Below are positions 1 through 7,441 of a DNA stretch of 56,929 bases, in pieces. The notes under the pieces are model-generated. The model ran no database searches. It saw only the letters and a program-made list of their open reading frames with translations, and was not told the DNA's origin. Location of the stretch: the NCBI GenBank assembly GCA_026987025.1, contig JALSNJ010000005.1:1-56929 (forward strand), in the 5' to 3' direction. The DNA comes from Candidatus Aminicenantota bacterium (GTDB taxonomy: Bacteria > Acidobacteriota > Aminicenantia > S016-38). The position numbers and the translations under genes are program-made. Numbering within the stretch: the first letter of the stretch is position 1; each line of letters opens with the position of its first letter.

Positions 1-432
1 GTGGAAAATCCTGACACAGGAGAGACCACAGTACAAAACGATTACGGGAACGCCTACATAGTATCCTATCCTTACAACCCCAATGAGGACACCCCTTCCT
101 TCTATGAGAATGTGCAGCTTAAGGAGTACCATGTGAGCTATGTCAGGTCAGACGGGAGGAATCAGGAAGGTGTTGATGTGCCCCGTTCCTTCTGGGGAAG
201 GATATCGATCATGATCCCGCCCGACGGAAGCGAACACCAGGTGGTCTTCGTTCTGGTAAGGGCCAATGCCAAGATGGAAAGGCCCTTGGTGGAGCTTAGG
301 TACGCTTCAGAGGAAAAGGAACTGGAGGTTACTGCCGTGGTGGAGTTTTACGGAGAAGACCTTTCAGGACACAAGGTTTATGTAAAGGGGACCATCCCCG
401 TGGTTTTTGCCAACTATGCTAACAAAGAGTAA
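1..432 (+). CDS. C-terminal part of an unknown protein (5' end cut by window)
   Basis: The reading frame is open from the first base, so the GTG at position 1 need not be the real start; the gene probably begins upstream. The 143 visible residues are rich in beta-strand-like segments (alternating hydrophobic residues and many Tyr, Val and Glu) and contain no catalytic motif I recognise. The stop at 430-432 is followed after 16 bases by the start of a lipoprotein gene, with a ribosome-binding site between them, so the two are probably co-transcribed. The composition resembles Ig-like or other all-beta extracytoplasmic domains, but that is an impression and not a family assignment. I do not recognise the gene. 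Confidence 0.7.
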   Translation: MENPDTGETTVQNDYGNAYIVSYPYNPNEDTPSFYENVQLKEYHVSYVRSDGRNQEGVDVPRSFWGRISIMIPPDGSEHQVVFVLVRANAKMERPLVELRYASEEKELEVTAVVEFYGEDLSGHKVYVKGTIPVVFANYANKE

Positions 433-448
433 GAGAAGGAGGACCAGG

Positions 449-1039
449 ATGAGAAAGATAATATTTGTGTTTCTTATAATCGGGCTTTTGAGCTTCTCTG
501 CCTGCCAGAGGAGCGAATCTCCGGGACCCGGGGATATGTTCGGTCCTTCCTCCACGGCCTATGTTCTCACCCTTTCCGCCCATCCCTCGGTGGTTCAGGC
601 CCTGGACCCTCTCCGTAACCCTGCCAATAGCGAAGTCACCCTGAGGGCCAGACTTTACAGCTACGACAAAGGCCCCATGGCCAACAGAACGGTTTATTTC
701 TACATTTACGATGTTAATATTCCCTTTACCCCGCAGGAGGGCTGGAATTGCTGGTTCGGGGGAGGCTACGGGCTTCTAAACGGGGACCAGGTGAAGTCCG
801 TGAGGGCCACCACCAACGCCAACGGCGTGGCCATAGCTAAGTACACGCCTCCCCATGTAGGCGATTTGAAGGTTTACTGCGACACCGGAGAGGAGGACGA
901 TTCCGGAAATCCAATTATCTACGCATACATAATTAACGAGATGACCGTTCTGATAAAGGCCACCTGGAGGGGGCAACAGTGGCCTGAAGATAACCTTTCC
1001 GAGGTCTATGCGATAACCCCGATAAAAATTCTCCGTTAA
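449..1039 (+). CDS. Putative lipoprotein with an Ig-like domain
   Basis: The start at ATG 449 is preferred over the upstream in-frame ATG 407. It follows an AAGGAGGA ribosome-binding site, and the protein then begins directly with a lipoprotein signal (MRKIIF, a hydrophobic core, then LSFSAC). Cys20 would be lipidated after cleavage by signal peptidase II. The roughly 170-residue mature part has a stretch of Ala, Val and Thr strands followed by a 'TNANGVAIAKYTPP' segment. That pattern is typical of bacterial Ig-like (Big_1-like) domains, in which the phrase 'G.a....T' precedes the last strands. It would be anchored on the periplasmic or outer face of a membrane. It overlaps the next gene by one base. 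The binding partner is unknown. Confidence 0.8.
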   Translation: MRKIIFVFLIIGLLSFSACQRSESPGPGDMFGPSSTAYVLTLSAHPSVVQALDPLRNPANSEVTLRARLYSYDKGPMANRTVYFYIYDVNIPFTPQEGWNCWFGGGYGLLNGDQVKSVRATTNANGVAIAKYTPPHVGDLKVYCDTGEEDDSGNPIIYAYIINEMTVLIKATWRGQQWPEDNLSEVYAITPIKILR

Positions 1040-1764
1040 TGGAAAGAAGAGAATACCTTCGCAGGGCAGAGGAGCTGGCAGAAGGGGGAAAAGAGGAAGA
1101 GGCCATTGCTCTGCTGAGGGAGTGCCGGCAGGCCTATCCTGATTTCCTGGTGGCCAGGCTTTACCTTGCCAAACTCCTTCACCAGAAAGGGGAGGAAGAA
1201 GAGGCTCTAAAGGAGGTGGAGTTCGTGCTTTCCAGAAACCCCAATACCCTGGGGGCCCTGAAGCTTCGGGGGGAAATTCTCTTCAGCAGGGGTAGATACC
1301 TGGATGCCAAGGAGGTTTTCCTCAAGGTTAATTTCCTTGACCCCTTTGACGAGGAAGTGGAGCGCAGGCTTCAGGAGATAAACGATATTGTGGAAAAAAG
1401 CATAAGGCAGGAAACCGTTAAAGAGGAGGTTCCCTTTGAGGAGGTAGAACAGCCCCTGGAGCCAGAGGAGGAGCCCTTTGCCCAGCAGGAGGCTCCCCTG
1501 AATTTTACCCCTGAGCCTCTCCGCAGGAAAGAGCCCCAGGCTCCCCCGCAGGAATTTAAGGAGGAGAAGGCGGAACAGGAGGAAGAGCCCGTGTTTGAGA
1601 CCGAATCCATGGCTCTTGTGCTCCTGAAGCAAGGGGAGCTGGAGAAGGCGGAGCGAATATACGAAAAGCTCGCCGCCCGGGATTCCGGACTGGAGGAGAA
1701 GCTTAAAACAATTCGCATAATTAAAACCCTGAACAGAATGAAAGAAAAGCTGGGAGGCCTTTAG
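1039..1764 (+). CDS. Cytoplasmic TPR protein with an acidic linker
   Basis: The ATG overlaps the previous TAA by one base, which suggests translational coupling. No signal peptide is seen. Residues about 1-110 form tandem tetratricopeptide repeats (pattern A..L...G..EEA...L). Residues about 115-190 are a Glu/Pro-rich, probably disordered linker. Residues about 190-241 hold a further TPR-like helix pair ('LLKQGELEKAERIYEKL'). TPR proteins are scaffolds; nothing here identifies the client. The next gene, one base downstream, encodes a Roadblock/LC7 protein, a class that regulates small GTPases. A pairing of TPR scaffold and Roadblock protein is plausible, but no GTPase lies nearby. Confidence 0.85.
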   Translation: MERREYLRRAEELAEGGKEEEAIALLRECRQAYPDFLVARLYLAKLLHQKGEEEEALKEVEFVLSRNPNTLGALKLRGEILFSRGRYLDAKEVFLKVNFLDPFDEEVERRLQEINDIVEKSIRQETVKEEVPFEEVEQPLEPEEEPFAQQEAPLNFTPEPLRRKEPQAPPQEFKEEKAEQEEEPVFETESMALVLLKQGELEKAERIYEKLAARDSGLEEKLKTIRIIKTLNRMKEKLGGL

Positions 1765-1765
1765 T

Positions 1766-2098
1766 ATGTATAAAGAGGCTCTGGAGAAAGTTATGGAGAA
1801 AAACCCGGAGCTGGAGGCCGTATTGCTGGCTGCCAGCGACGGTCTTCCCATAGAGGTGGTGTCCAGGGATGGAAGGGAGGATTCCGAGGAGATGGCTGCC
1901 AGAATAATGGCCCTGGTTTCCAGCGCCCTCTCCTACGAAATCCAGCCGATAAACTACATGTCGGTGAAGGCCGGGGAAAGGAGTATCTTCGTGGTTCCTG
2001 TGGGCGAGGATGTTTTCCTGATAGCCCTGGGCAGAGGGGGATATGAGGGAAAAATAAAATTCTACCTTCAGATGGCGGCTTCTGAAATAGAACTCTGA
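1766..2098 (+). CDS. Roadblock/LC7 domain protein
   Basis: A 110-residue protein that is essentially one Roadblock/LC7 fold: an N-terminal helix ('ALEKVMEKNPELEAVLLAASDGLPIE'), the DG turn, a central helix, and two strands ending in 'GEDVFLIALG'. The family includes MglB-type GTPase-activating proteins and Ragulator-like subunits that act on Ras-like GTPases. 'LEAVLLAASDGLPI' is the family's usual signature. The start ATG lies one base after the TPR gene's stop, so both are one transcript. The accB promoter starts immediately after this gene, so the lipid genes are probably a separate unit. The specific GTPase partner is not in the window. Confidence 0.85.
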   Translation: MYKEALEKVMEKNPELEAVLLAASDGLPIEVVSRDGREDSEEMAARIMALVSSALSYEIQPINYMSVKAGERSIFVVPVGEDVFLIALGRGGYEGKIKFYLQMAASEIEL

Positions 2099-2103
2099 AT
2101 TTC

Positions 2104-2132
2104 TTGTCCCTGAAAATTCCTTAAGATAAAAT
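2104..2132 (+). promoter_or_regulatory. Sigma-70-type promoter for accB
   Basis: TTGTCC (2104-2109), a 17-base spacer and TAAAAT (2127-2132) form a good housekeeping promoter. Transcription would start near 2139, just before the AAGGAGGG ribosome-binding site at 2141-2148 and the GTG start at 2153. Confidence 0.7.
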
Positions 2133-2152
2133 CCTTAGGAAAGGAGGGTATA

Positions 2153-2593
2153 GTGAAAATAGAGGAAATTAAAGAGTTGGTTGACTTTATTCTCTCCAAG
2201 CAGGTGGAGGAATTTGAGATTGAGGTGGAGGGCCTAAGACTTAAGCTGGTTAAACCCAAACCGGAGGTGAAGGTGGTGGAGGCGGCTCAGCTCCCTGCGT
2301 CCCAGGCACTTTCCCAGGAGCCCAGGAAAGAAGAGTCAGAGGAAAAGGTTCATTACATTACGGCCCCCATGATAGGGACCTTTTACCGGGCCCCTGATCC
2401 CTCCTCTCCCCCCTTCGTCAAGGAAGGGGACCATGTGAACAAAGGGGATGTGGTTTGCATTATTGAAGCCATGAAGCTCATGAACGAGGTGGAGGCGGAT
2501 GTAAGCGGCGTAATAAAGGAAGTGCTGGTGGAGAACGCTCAACCGGTGGAGTTCGGACAGAAATTGTTCGCAATTATACCGGACAATGATTAA
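2153..2593 (+). CDS. accB: Biotin carboxyl carrier protein of acetyl-CoA carboxylase
   Basis: AccB carries the biotin that is carboxylated by AccC and then donates CO2 to acetyl-CoA to make malonyl-CoA for fatty acids. The protein has the standard AccB layout: an N-terminal helical region (1-35), a mobile linker (36-66) rich in Ala, Pro and Glu, and a C-terminal biotinyl domain (67-146). The biotin-accepting lysine is Lys108 in 'EAMKLMNEVE'. The thumb-like 'PMIGTFYRAPDPSSPPFVK' segment is typical of true AccB. Its length of 146 residues is usual. The GTG start follows a strong ribosome-binding site. The end overlaps accC by 8 bases, the classical accBC pairing. The carboxyltransferase genes accA and accD are not in the window. 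Confidence 0.97.
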   Translation: MKIEEIKELVDFILSKQVEEFEIEVEGLRLKLVKPKPEVKVVEAAQLPASQALSQEPRKEESEEKVHYITAPMIGTFYRAPDPSSPPFVKEGDHVNKGDVVCIIEAMKLMNEVEADVSGVIKEVLVENAQPVEFGQKLFAIIPDND

Positions 2594-3923
2594 AAAACTT
2601 CTCATTGCCAACCGGGGGGAGATTGCCCTCCGCATTATGGCCTCGGCCAAGGAACTGGGGATAAAAACCGTGGTGGTTTTTTCCGAGGCGGATAGGGATT
2701 CCATGCCAGTTCAGCTGGCCGACGAAGCCTACTGTATCGGTCCTGCAAAACCCCAGGACAGCTATCTGAACATGGCGGCCGTAATGAGCGCTGCGGAAAT
2801 TTCCGGGGCCGATGCCATTCATCCCGGTTATGGTTTTCTCTCCGAAAACCCCCGCTTTGCTGAGATAGTGGAAGCCGAAGGTCTTATTTTTGTGGGTCCC
2901 TCTCCGCAGCACATAAAGCTCATGGGAGACAAGCAGAGGGCCAGGCGGACCATGGAGGAGCTGGGCGTTCCCGTTCTTCCGGGTAGCGAAGGGGTTGTTA
3001 CCCGGGTGGGAGAAGCCAGGAGGATAGCTGAGAAAATAGGTTATCCCATAATTCTTAAGGCCGTGGCCGGAGGGGGAGGAAGGGGTATGAGGATAATAAA
3101 CTCCCCGGCGGAGCTGGAGGAAAATTTCAAGACTGCCCAGAGGGAGGCCTATTTAGCCTTCAATTCCCAGGACCTTTACATAGAGAAGTACATAGAAAGG
3201 GCTCACCATGTGGAGGTTCAGATAATCGGGGACGGGGAAAGGGTAATTGCCGTGGGGGACAGGGAATGCAGCATGCAGAGGAGGCACCAGAAAATAGTGG
3301 AGGAGGCTCCTTCCCCCTTCATTTCCCAGCAGACCAGGGAGAAAATGCTGACCACCGTGGAGAGGGCCGCCGAAAGGCTGGGTTTGAGAAGCCTGGTCAC
3401 CTTTGAATTTTTAGTGGACGAGGATGAAAATTTCTACTTCATAGAGGCCAACACAAGAATTCAGGTGGAGCATCCCATCACCGAACAGGTCACCGGACTT
3501 GATCTGGTTAAAGAGCAGATTTTGATAGCCTCTGGAGAAAAACTTTCCTTCTCCAGAGAGGATGTAAAGCCCTTTGGCCACGCCATTGAGGCTAGGATTA
3601 ACGCTGAAGACCCGAGAAGCTTCGCCCCTTCCCCCGGAAGGATACAATTTCTTTTCCTTCCCGGAGGAAACGGGATAAGGGTGGACACGGCGGTTTTCCA
3701 GGGATATGAGATCCCCCCCTTCTACGATTCCATGATAGCCAAGCTCATTGCCTACGGAAGGAACAGGGAGGAGGCCCTGCATAAACTGGAGGTTGCCCTT
3801 CACCACACTTCCATAGTGGGGGTTAAAACCAACCTTCCCCTTTTGCTGAGCCTTCTCAAGTCCCCCCAGTTCAGGAGCGGAAATTACACCACCAGGTTCT
3901 TGGAGGAGGAATTTATCTGGTGA
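2586..3923 (+). CDS. accC: Biotin carboxylase subunit of acetyl-CoA carboxylase
   Basis: AccC uses ATP and bicarbonate to carboxylate the biotin on AccB. At 445 residues it has the family's usual length. The N-terminal domain begins 'KKLLIANRGEIALRI'. The ATP-grasp domain has the glycine-rich loop 'AVAGGGGRGMRI' and the 'EKYIERAHHVEVQI' segment. The active-site region 'FYFIEANTRIQVEHPITE' is complete; in most AccC proteins this reads 'EMNTRIQVEHPVTE'. The central ATP-grasp lobe also shows 'DRECSMQRRHQKIVEEAPSP'. The start overlaps accB, giving coupled translation. The gene is followed with a 4-base overlap by an unknown exported protein, so the transcript runs on into unrelated functions. Confidence 0.97.
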   Translation: MIKKLLIANRGEIALRIMASAKELGIKTVVVFSEADRDSMPVQLADEAYCIGPAKPQDSYLNMAAVMSAAEISGADAIHPGYGFLSENPRFAEIVEAEGLIFVGPSPQHIKLMGDKQRARRTMEELGVPVLPGSEGVVTRVGEARRIAEKIGYPIILKAVAGGGGRGMRIINSPAELEENFKTAQREAYLAFNSQDLYIEKYIERAHHVEVQIIGDGERVIAVGDRECSMQRRHQKIVEEAPSPFISQQTREKMLTTVERAAERLGLRSLVTFEFLVDEDENFYFIEANTRIQVEHPITEQVTGLDLVKEQILIASGEKLSFSREDVKPFGHAIEARINAEDPRSFAPSPGRIQFLFLPGGNGIRVDTAVFQGYEIPPFYDSMIAKLIAYGRNREEALHKLEVALHHTSIVGVKTNLPLLLSLLKSPQFRSGNYTTRFLEEEFIW

Positions 3924-5146
3924 GGAAGCTTATCCTGCTGCTGGTATTTTTTGCGGTGCTGCAGGCCCAGCCTCCCTCCAGATTGGTGGAGGAATGCAGC
4001 CTGAAGGTAGAATCTTTCGTGCTTTCCAGGGAAATTTTTCCCAGATTGGCCATAGCCTCCATAAGAAATCACTCCCTGAGGTCCCAGGGATTTGTGGAAA
4101 ACCTTTACCAGCTCATAGCCGCCAGACTTTCCGATTACCTTATGCCCAGCGAAGGGGTTCTGGGCTTTGACTCGCGGGGAGGCTTTTTTTCCCCTCCCCC
4201 GGGATACGATTACCTTCTGAGGATCGTTTACAGGGAGCTGGCCGGTGACGCTTACCTTTTTATAAGAATTTACTCCAGGGACGGAAGGTTTCAGGACTTT
4301 CTTTCGTGCTCCGGTAAGGTGGAGGAGGTAGCTTACAGGGAATTTGAGCTTTCGGCCCCGGGGGCTTCTCCACTGCTGGTCCTCTGGGACGCGCAGGTTC
4401 CCGGCGAGCCCCTGGCGGTTCTGAAAAACGGTGAGGATATATTCCTCCTTTATCCGGATAAAATATTGAAGCTCAAGAAGGTGGGGGGTGTTCTCAGAAA
4501 GGTGAAGGAGGCTGAGCTTTCCTGGCCGAGCCCGGCCTATCCTTCCCAGGACCTGCGGGGCTTCATAGGCAAGGTGAGTCTGCAGGATGGGGTTTACTTG
4601 AATGTTGGAATAAGTTCTTCTGCCTCCTACCTTTACCTCCGGTATTCAGACCTTGCTCCGGCCATGGTCCTTCCCTGGCTGGTTCTGGCCGAGGAGGAGG
4701 GAAAAATTCTCCTGGGTAAATTTGCCCCCGGTAAAAACTACTTTGCCCCTGTTCTGGGGGAAGTTTCCCTCCCCGCCTCCCTTCAGGACCTGACCCTGGC
4801 AGAAACCAGGGGTTTTCCTCCCTTTTACGATATATGTGTTTATCAGGGGCTTATAAACATAGTGGACGAAGAGGGAAAAAGAAGGGTTTTCAAGGGTGAG
4901 GAAGAAATTCCATCCCCTGGCCAGTCCCTGGGAGATGAGATGGAGTGCTGGGGAGATTATTTTATCTCCACCGGCTTTGGAGAAAGGGAGAGGATATCGT
5001 ATCAGGATTTCTCCGCCCTGGAAAAGAGAGGGGAACTTAAGCAGTCAGGAAAAATCGTTTACATGAGTCGCACGGCCTCGGGCACCGTGATGGTGTTGGA
5101 GAAGGAAGCCTCCAGATTCTGGATAAAGGAGATAAAGATAGAATGA
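3920..5146 (+). CDS. Unknown exported protein
   Basis: The GTG start overlaps the accC stop (GTGA). The first 17 residues (MRKLILLLVFFAVLQAQ) form a Sec signal peptide, probably cleaved after AQA or near it. The mature protein of about 390 residues has many short beta-strand-like segments in its second half ('LLVLWDAQVPGEPLAVLKNGEDIFLLY'), suggestive of a beta-propeller or repeated sheet. The N-terminal 100 residues alternate helices and strands, loosely like periplasmic CsgG/FlgO-type domains; this is a weak impression. There is no lipobox and no catalytic motif. The 4-base overlap with the next gene, a solute-binding-like protein, suggests that the two exported proteins act together. I do not recognise a family. 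Confidence 0.75.
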   Translation: MRKLILLLVFFAVLQAQPPSRLVEECSLKVESFVLSREIFPRLAIASIRNHSLRSQGFVENLYQLIAARLSDYLMPSEGVLGFDSRGGFFSPPPGYDYLLRIVYRELAGDAYLFIRIYSRDGRFQDFLSCSGKVEEVAYREFELSAPGASPLLVLWDAQVPGEPLAVLKNGEDIFLLYPDKILKLKKVGGVLRKVKEAELSWPSPAYPSQDLRGFIGKVSLQDGVYLNVGISSSASYLYLRYSDLAPAMVLPWLVLAEEEGKILLGKFAPGKNYFAPVLGEVSLPASLQDLTLAETRGFPPFYDICVYQGLINIVDEEGKRRVFKGEEEIPSPGQSLGDEMECWGDYFISTGFGERERISYQDFSALEKRGELKQSGKIVYMSRTASGTVMVLEKEASRFWIKEIKIE

Positions 5147-6462
5147 GGAAGTGTTCTGTGTTTTTCCTCTTTCTTTTCCTTCTTTTCCCCTATACCAGAC
5201 CCCGCTACGGAGGGGAGCTTAAGCTTGAGCTTCCTGCCTCTGGAAATCCCCTTTTCTGGGATGGGCTTCTGAAGGATAGTCTGGCTTTTTCAAACATCTT
5301 CTATCTGGATTCAAGGGGGAAGCCCTGGAGTTTCCTCTTTTCCCGCTGGTGGGAAGAGCAGGGACGGTGGTATTTTAAGCTAAAGGAGGGTATCCTTTAC
5401 GCAGACGCCACCCCTATTCTCCCACAGGATATAGCCAACTCCATAAACTCATTCATACACAGCAACCGTCCGGGAGCTCTTTCTCTGAGGAACATTATAA
5501 AATCCATAGGGGTTGAGCCCCCGGACAGGGTGGTGATAGAGGTTGCCTCCTCCGCTAACCTTCCCCTGCTACTTTCCACCCCCTATCTTTTCCTGAGGAG
5601 GGAGGGTAAATATTCCGGGCCCTTCGTGCCCCGTCAGGACAATTCCTTTGAGGCCAATCCCTTTTTCCCGGGGGGAAGGGCCTTTCTTGATAGGGTGCTG
5701 CTGGTTTATCCTCCTGAGATTCCGGACATGAGCTTTACCCAGGGGTTTGAGGCCAGGGCTGCCTTTTCCGTCAGCTACCTTGTTTATTTAATGGTATCCC
5801 CGAGAAAATGGAGAAAGCTTTCCCGGCGGGCTATATTTTCCCTTTTGAGCTCCCTTTCCTGGAAGACCAGAGCCGATTCCTACCTTCCATCGCAATTGAG
5901 CCAGTTTTCCTTAGATTTTCCCCTTATAAGATTGAGAAGGGTCCGGGGATACCTCCGCCGAAAGGTAATTCTGGCCGTCTCCCCTGCTCTGGCCTCCATG
6001 GCCCAGGAGCTCAAGGATACCGCTTCCCTGGCCAGAGTGAAGCTGGAGGCAAACATCAGCGAGAACCCCCTGGGAGAGCTGCTGGCCGGCAGGGCCAATG
6101 CAGCCCTTTTTCCATCCCAGGCGGCCTTTGTGGGGAGCGAAGCCGAAGAGGTGGTGGGGATGATAGAGAGGTATGGTTTGGAAAGATTTTATCCCTATCT
6201 GGGTAAACTCAAGAAAAAAATACTTCTTTACATGGGAGAGGATGAAAAGAAGCTGGAAAGGGTCCTCTCCAGCACCTACGAGTACATGGCTTCCAGGGAG
6301 TTCTTCTTCCCTGTGGCGGTGGCCCGCCAGCCCGTATACTTGAAAAAGTCCTTCCTCCCCGGGGGAAAGGATTTTTACGGACGGCCTTTGATGTGGAAAA
6401 TAAGGAGGGCTCTTTCCCGGCCAGATGAGGGAAAAACTGATTCTTCTCCACAGGCTGATTAA
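5143..6462 (+). CDS. Divergent family 5 solute-binding-like protein
   Basis: The start overlaps the preceding TGA by 4 bases. Residues 1-18 are a signal peptide ending near the 'PRYGGELKLELP' segment. The region 'WWEEQGRWYFKLKEGILYADATPILPQDIANSINSF' matches the hallmark of family 5 (peptide/nickel, OppA/DppA) binding proteins, in which 'W.F.LR.gvkFhdG.p.ta.DV..s' is conserved; here the wording is much degraded. At 439 residues it is shorter than the usual 500-600. No ABC transporter permease or ATPase gene is nearby, so a transport role is doubtful. It may be a periplasmic receptor or partner of the preceding exported protein. The 3' end overlaps dprA by 38 bases. Confidence 0.65.
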   Translation: MRKCSVFFLFLFLLFPYTRPRYGGELKLELPASGNPLFWDGLLKDSLAFSNIFYLDSRGKPWSFLFSRWWEEQGRWYFKLKEGILYADATPILPQDIANSINSFIHSNRPGALSLRNIIKSIGVEPPDRVVIEVASSANLPLLLSTPYLFLRREGKYSGPFVPRQDNSFEANPFFPGGRAFLDRVLLVYPPEIPDMSFTQGFEARAAFSVSYLVYLMVSPRKWRKLSRRAIFSLLSSLSWKTRADSYLPSQLSQFSLDFPLIRLRRVRGYLRRKVILAVSPALASMAQELKDTASLARVKLEANISENPLGELLAGRANAALFPSQAAFVGSEAEEVVGMIERYGLERFYPYLGKLKKKILLYMGEDEKKLERVLSSTYEYMASREFFFPVAVARQPVYLKKSFLPGGKDFYGRPLMWKIRRALSRPDEGKTDSSPQAD

Positions 6463-7441
6463 CCCCACACCCAAGCCCTTAGTGGAGCTGGCCTTCTCTA
6501 AGGAAATTTCCCCGGATGATTTGGTGAGGTTCGGCATCAGCAGAAGGAAAGCCCGGAGGCTGGAGGACGGCAACCTTCTTGGGGACCTTCTCCATCAGAT
6601 TGAAAAAGCTAGGGAGAGCGGCTGGAGGCTGGTTTTCTACGACCAGGACGAGTATCCGGGCCTTCTCCGGGAGACCTCCCATCCGCCCATCCTGCTCTTC
6701 GTCAAGGGGAAAATAGAACCCCCCTGCATCGCCGTGGTGGGGACCCGCAGGGCCACCTCCTACGGCAGAGGAATAGCCCAGGAGTTTTCCTGGAAGCTGG
6801 CTTCCTCAGGTATAACCGTGGTGAGCGGTCTTGCCCACGGTATAGACACCTGGGCCCATAAAGGAGCCCTCAGGGGAGGGAAGACCGTGGCGGTGCTGGG
6901 CTCAGGTGCCCTTCACATATACCCGGCCTCCAACAGATCCCTGGCGGAGGAAATTGCAGAAAAGGGTGCCCTGGTCAGCGAATTTTTTCCCCAAGACCCC
7001 CCGGCCCGGTTCCGGTTCCCCCTTAGAAACAGGATAATAGCAGGAATGAGCTTTGCCACCCTGGTGGTGGAGGCTCCCCCTCAAAGCGGTGCCCTTATAA
7101 CCGCCCGCCTTGCTTTAGAGTACGGAAGGGATGTTTTCGCGGTACCCGGGGACATAAACAGAAGCACCAGTCAGGGGACCAACAGGCTCATTCAGGAGGG
7201 AGCAAAACCGGTTCTTTCCGTGGAGGACATAATAGGGGAATACTCTCAGCCCCGGGTGGAGGTTTCTGAGGAAGAAGAGTTCCTCCTGGGGTTTTTCCCC
7301 CCTGGCCAGGAGGTGGATGTGGAATTTCTCAGCGAGGCCAGCGGCCTTTCTCCGGAAAGACTTTTTCCCCTTCTGTTATCCTTAGAAATGAAAGGTGTTA
7401 TAATTGGGATTTCCGGATGGAGGTACAGGAAAATTGTCTAA
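6425..7441 (+). CDS. dprA: DNA processing protein DprA
   Basis: DprA binds incoming single-stranded DNA during natural transformation and loads RecA. The 338-residue protein has an N-terminal SAM-like helical region (1-70), the Rossmann-like core with 'CIAVVGTRRATSYG', 'SGLAHGIDTWAHKGAL', 'TVAVLGSG', 'PLRNRIIAGMS' and 'SGALITARLALEYGRDVFAVPG', and a C-terminal winged-helix domain (about 285-338) as in full-length DprA. The start at 6425 lies inside the previous gene; a possible ribosome-binding site (AAGGAGGG, 6402-6409) is 15 bases upstream, rather far, so the exact start is not certain. DprA followed by topA and trmFO is a common bacterial gene order. Confidence 0.95.
   Translation: MREKLILLHRLINPTPKPLVELAFSKEISPDDLVRFGISRRKARRLEDGNLLGDLLHQIEKARESGWRLVFYDQDEYPGLLRETSHPPILLFVKGKIEPPCIAVVGTRRATSYGRGIAQEFSWKLASSGITVVSGLAHGIDTWAHKGALRGGKTVAVLGSGALHIYPASNRSLAEEIAEKGALVSEFFPQDPPARFRFPLRNRIIAGMSFATLVVEAPPQSGALITARLALEYGRDVFAVPGDINRSTSQGTNRLIQEGAKPVLSVEDIIGEYSQPRVEVSEEEEFLLGFFPPGQEVDVEFLSEASGLSPERLFPLLLSLEMKGVIIGISGWRYRKIV

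Noticed and set aside
7404-7433. ATG 7404 as the topA start.
   Set aside because: It adds ten unrelated residues inside dprA; TTG 7434 has GGAGG at proper distance and gives the family N-terminus.
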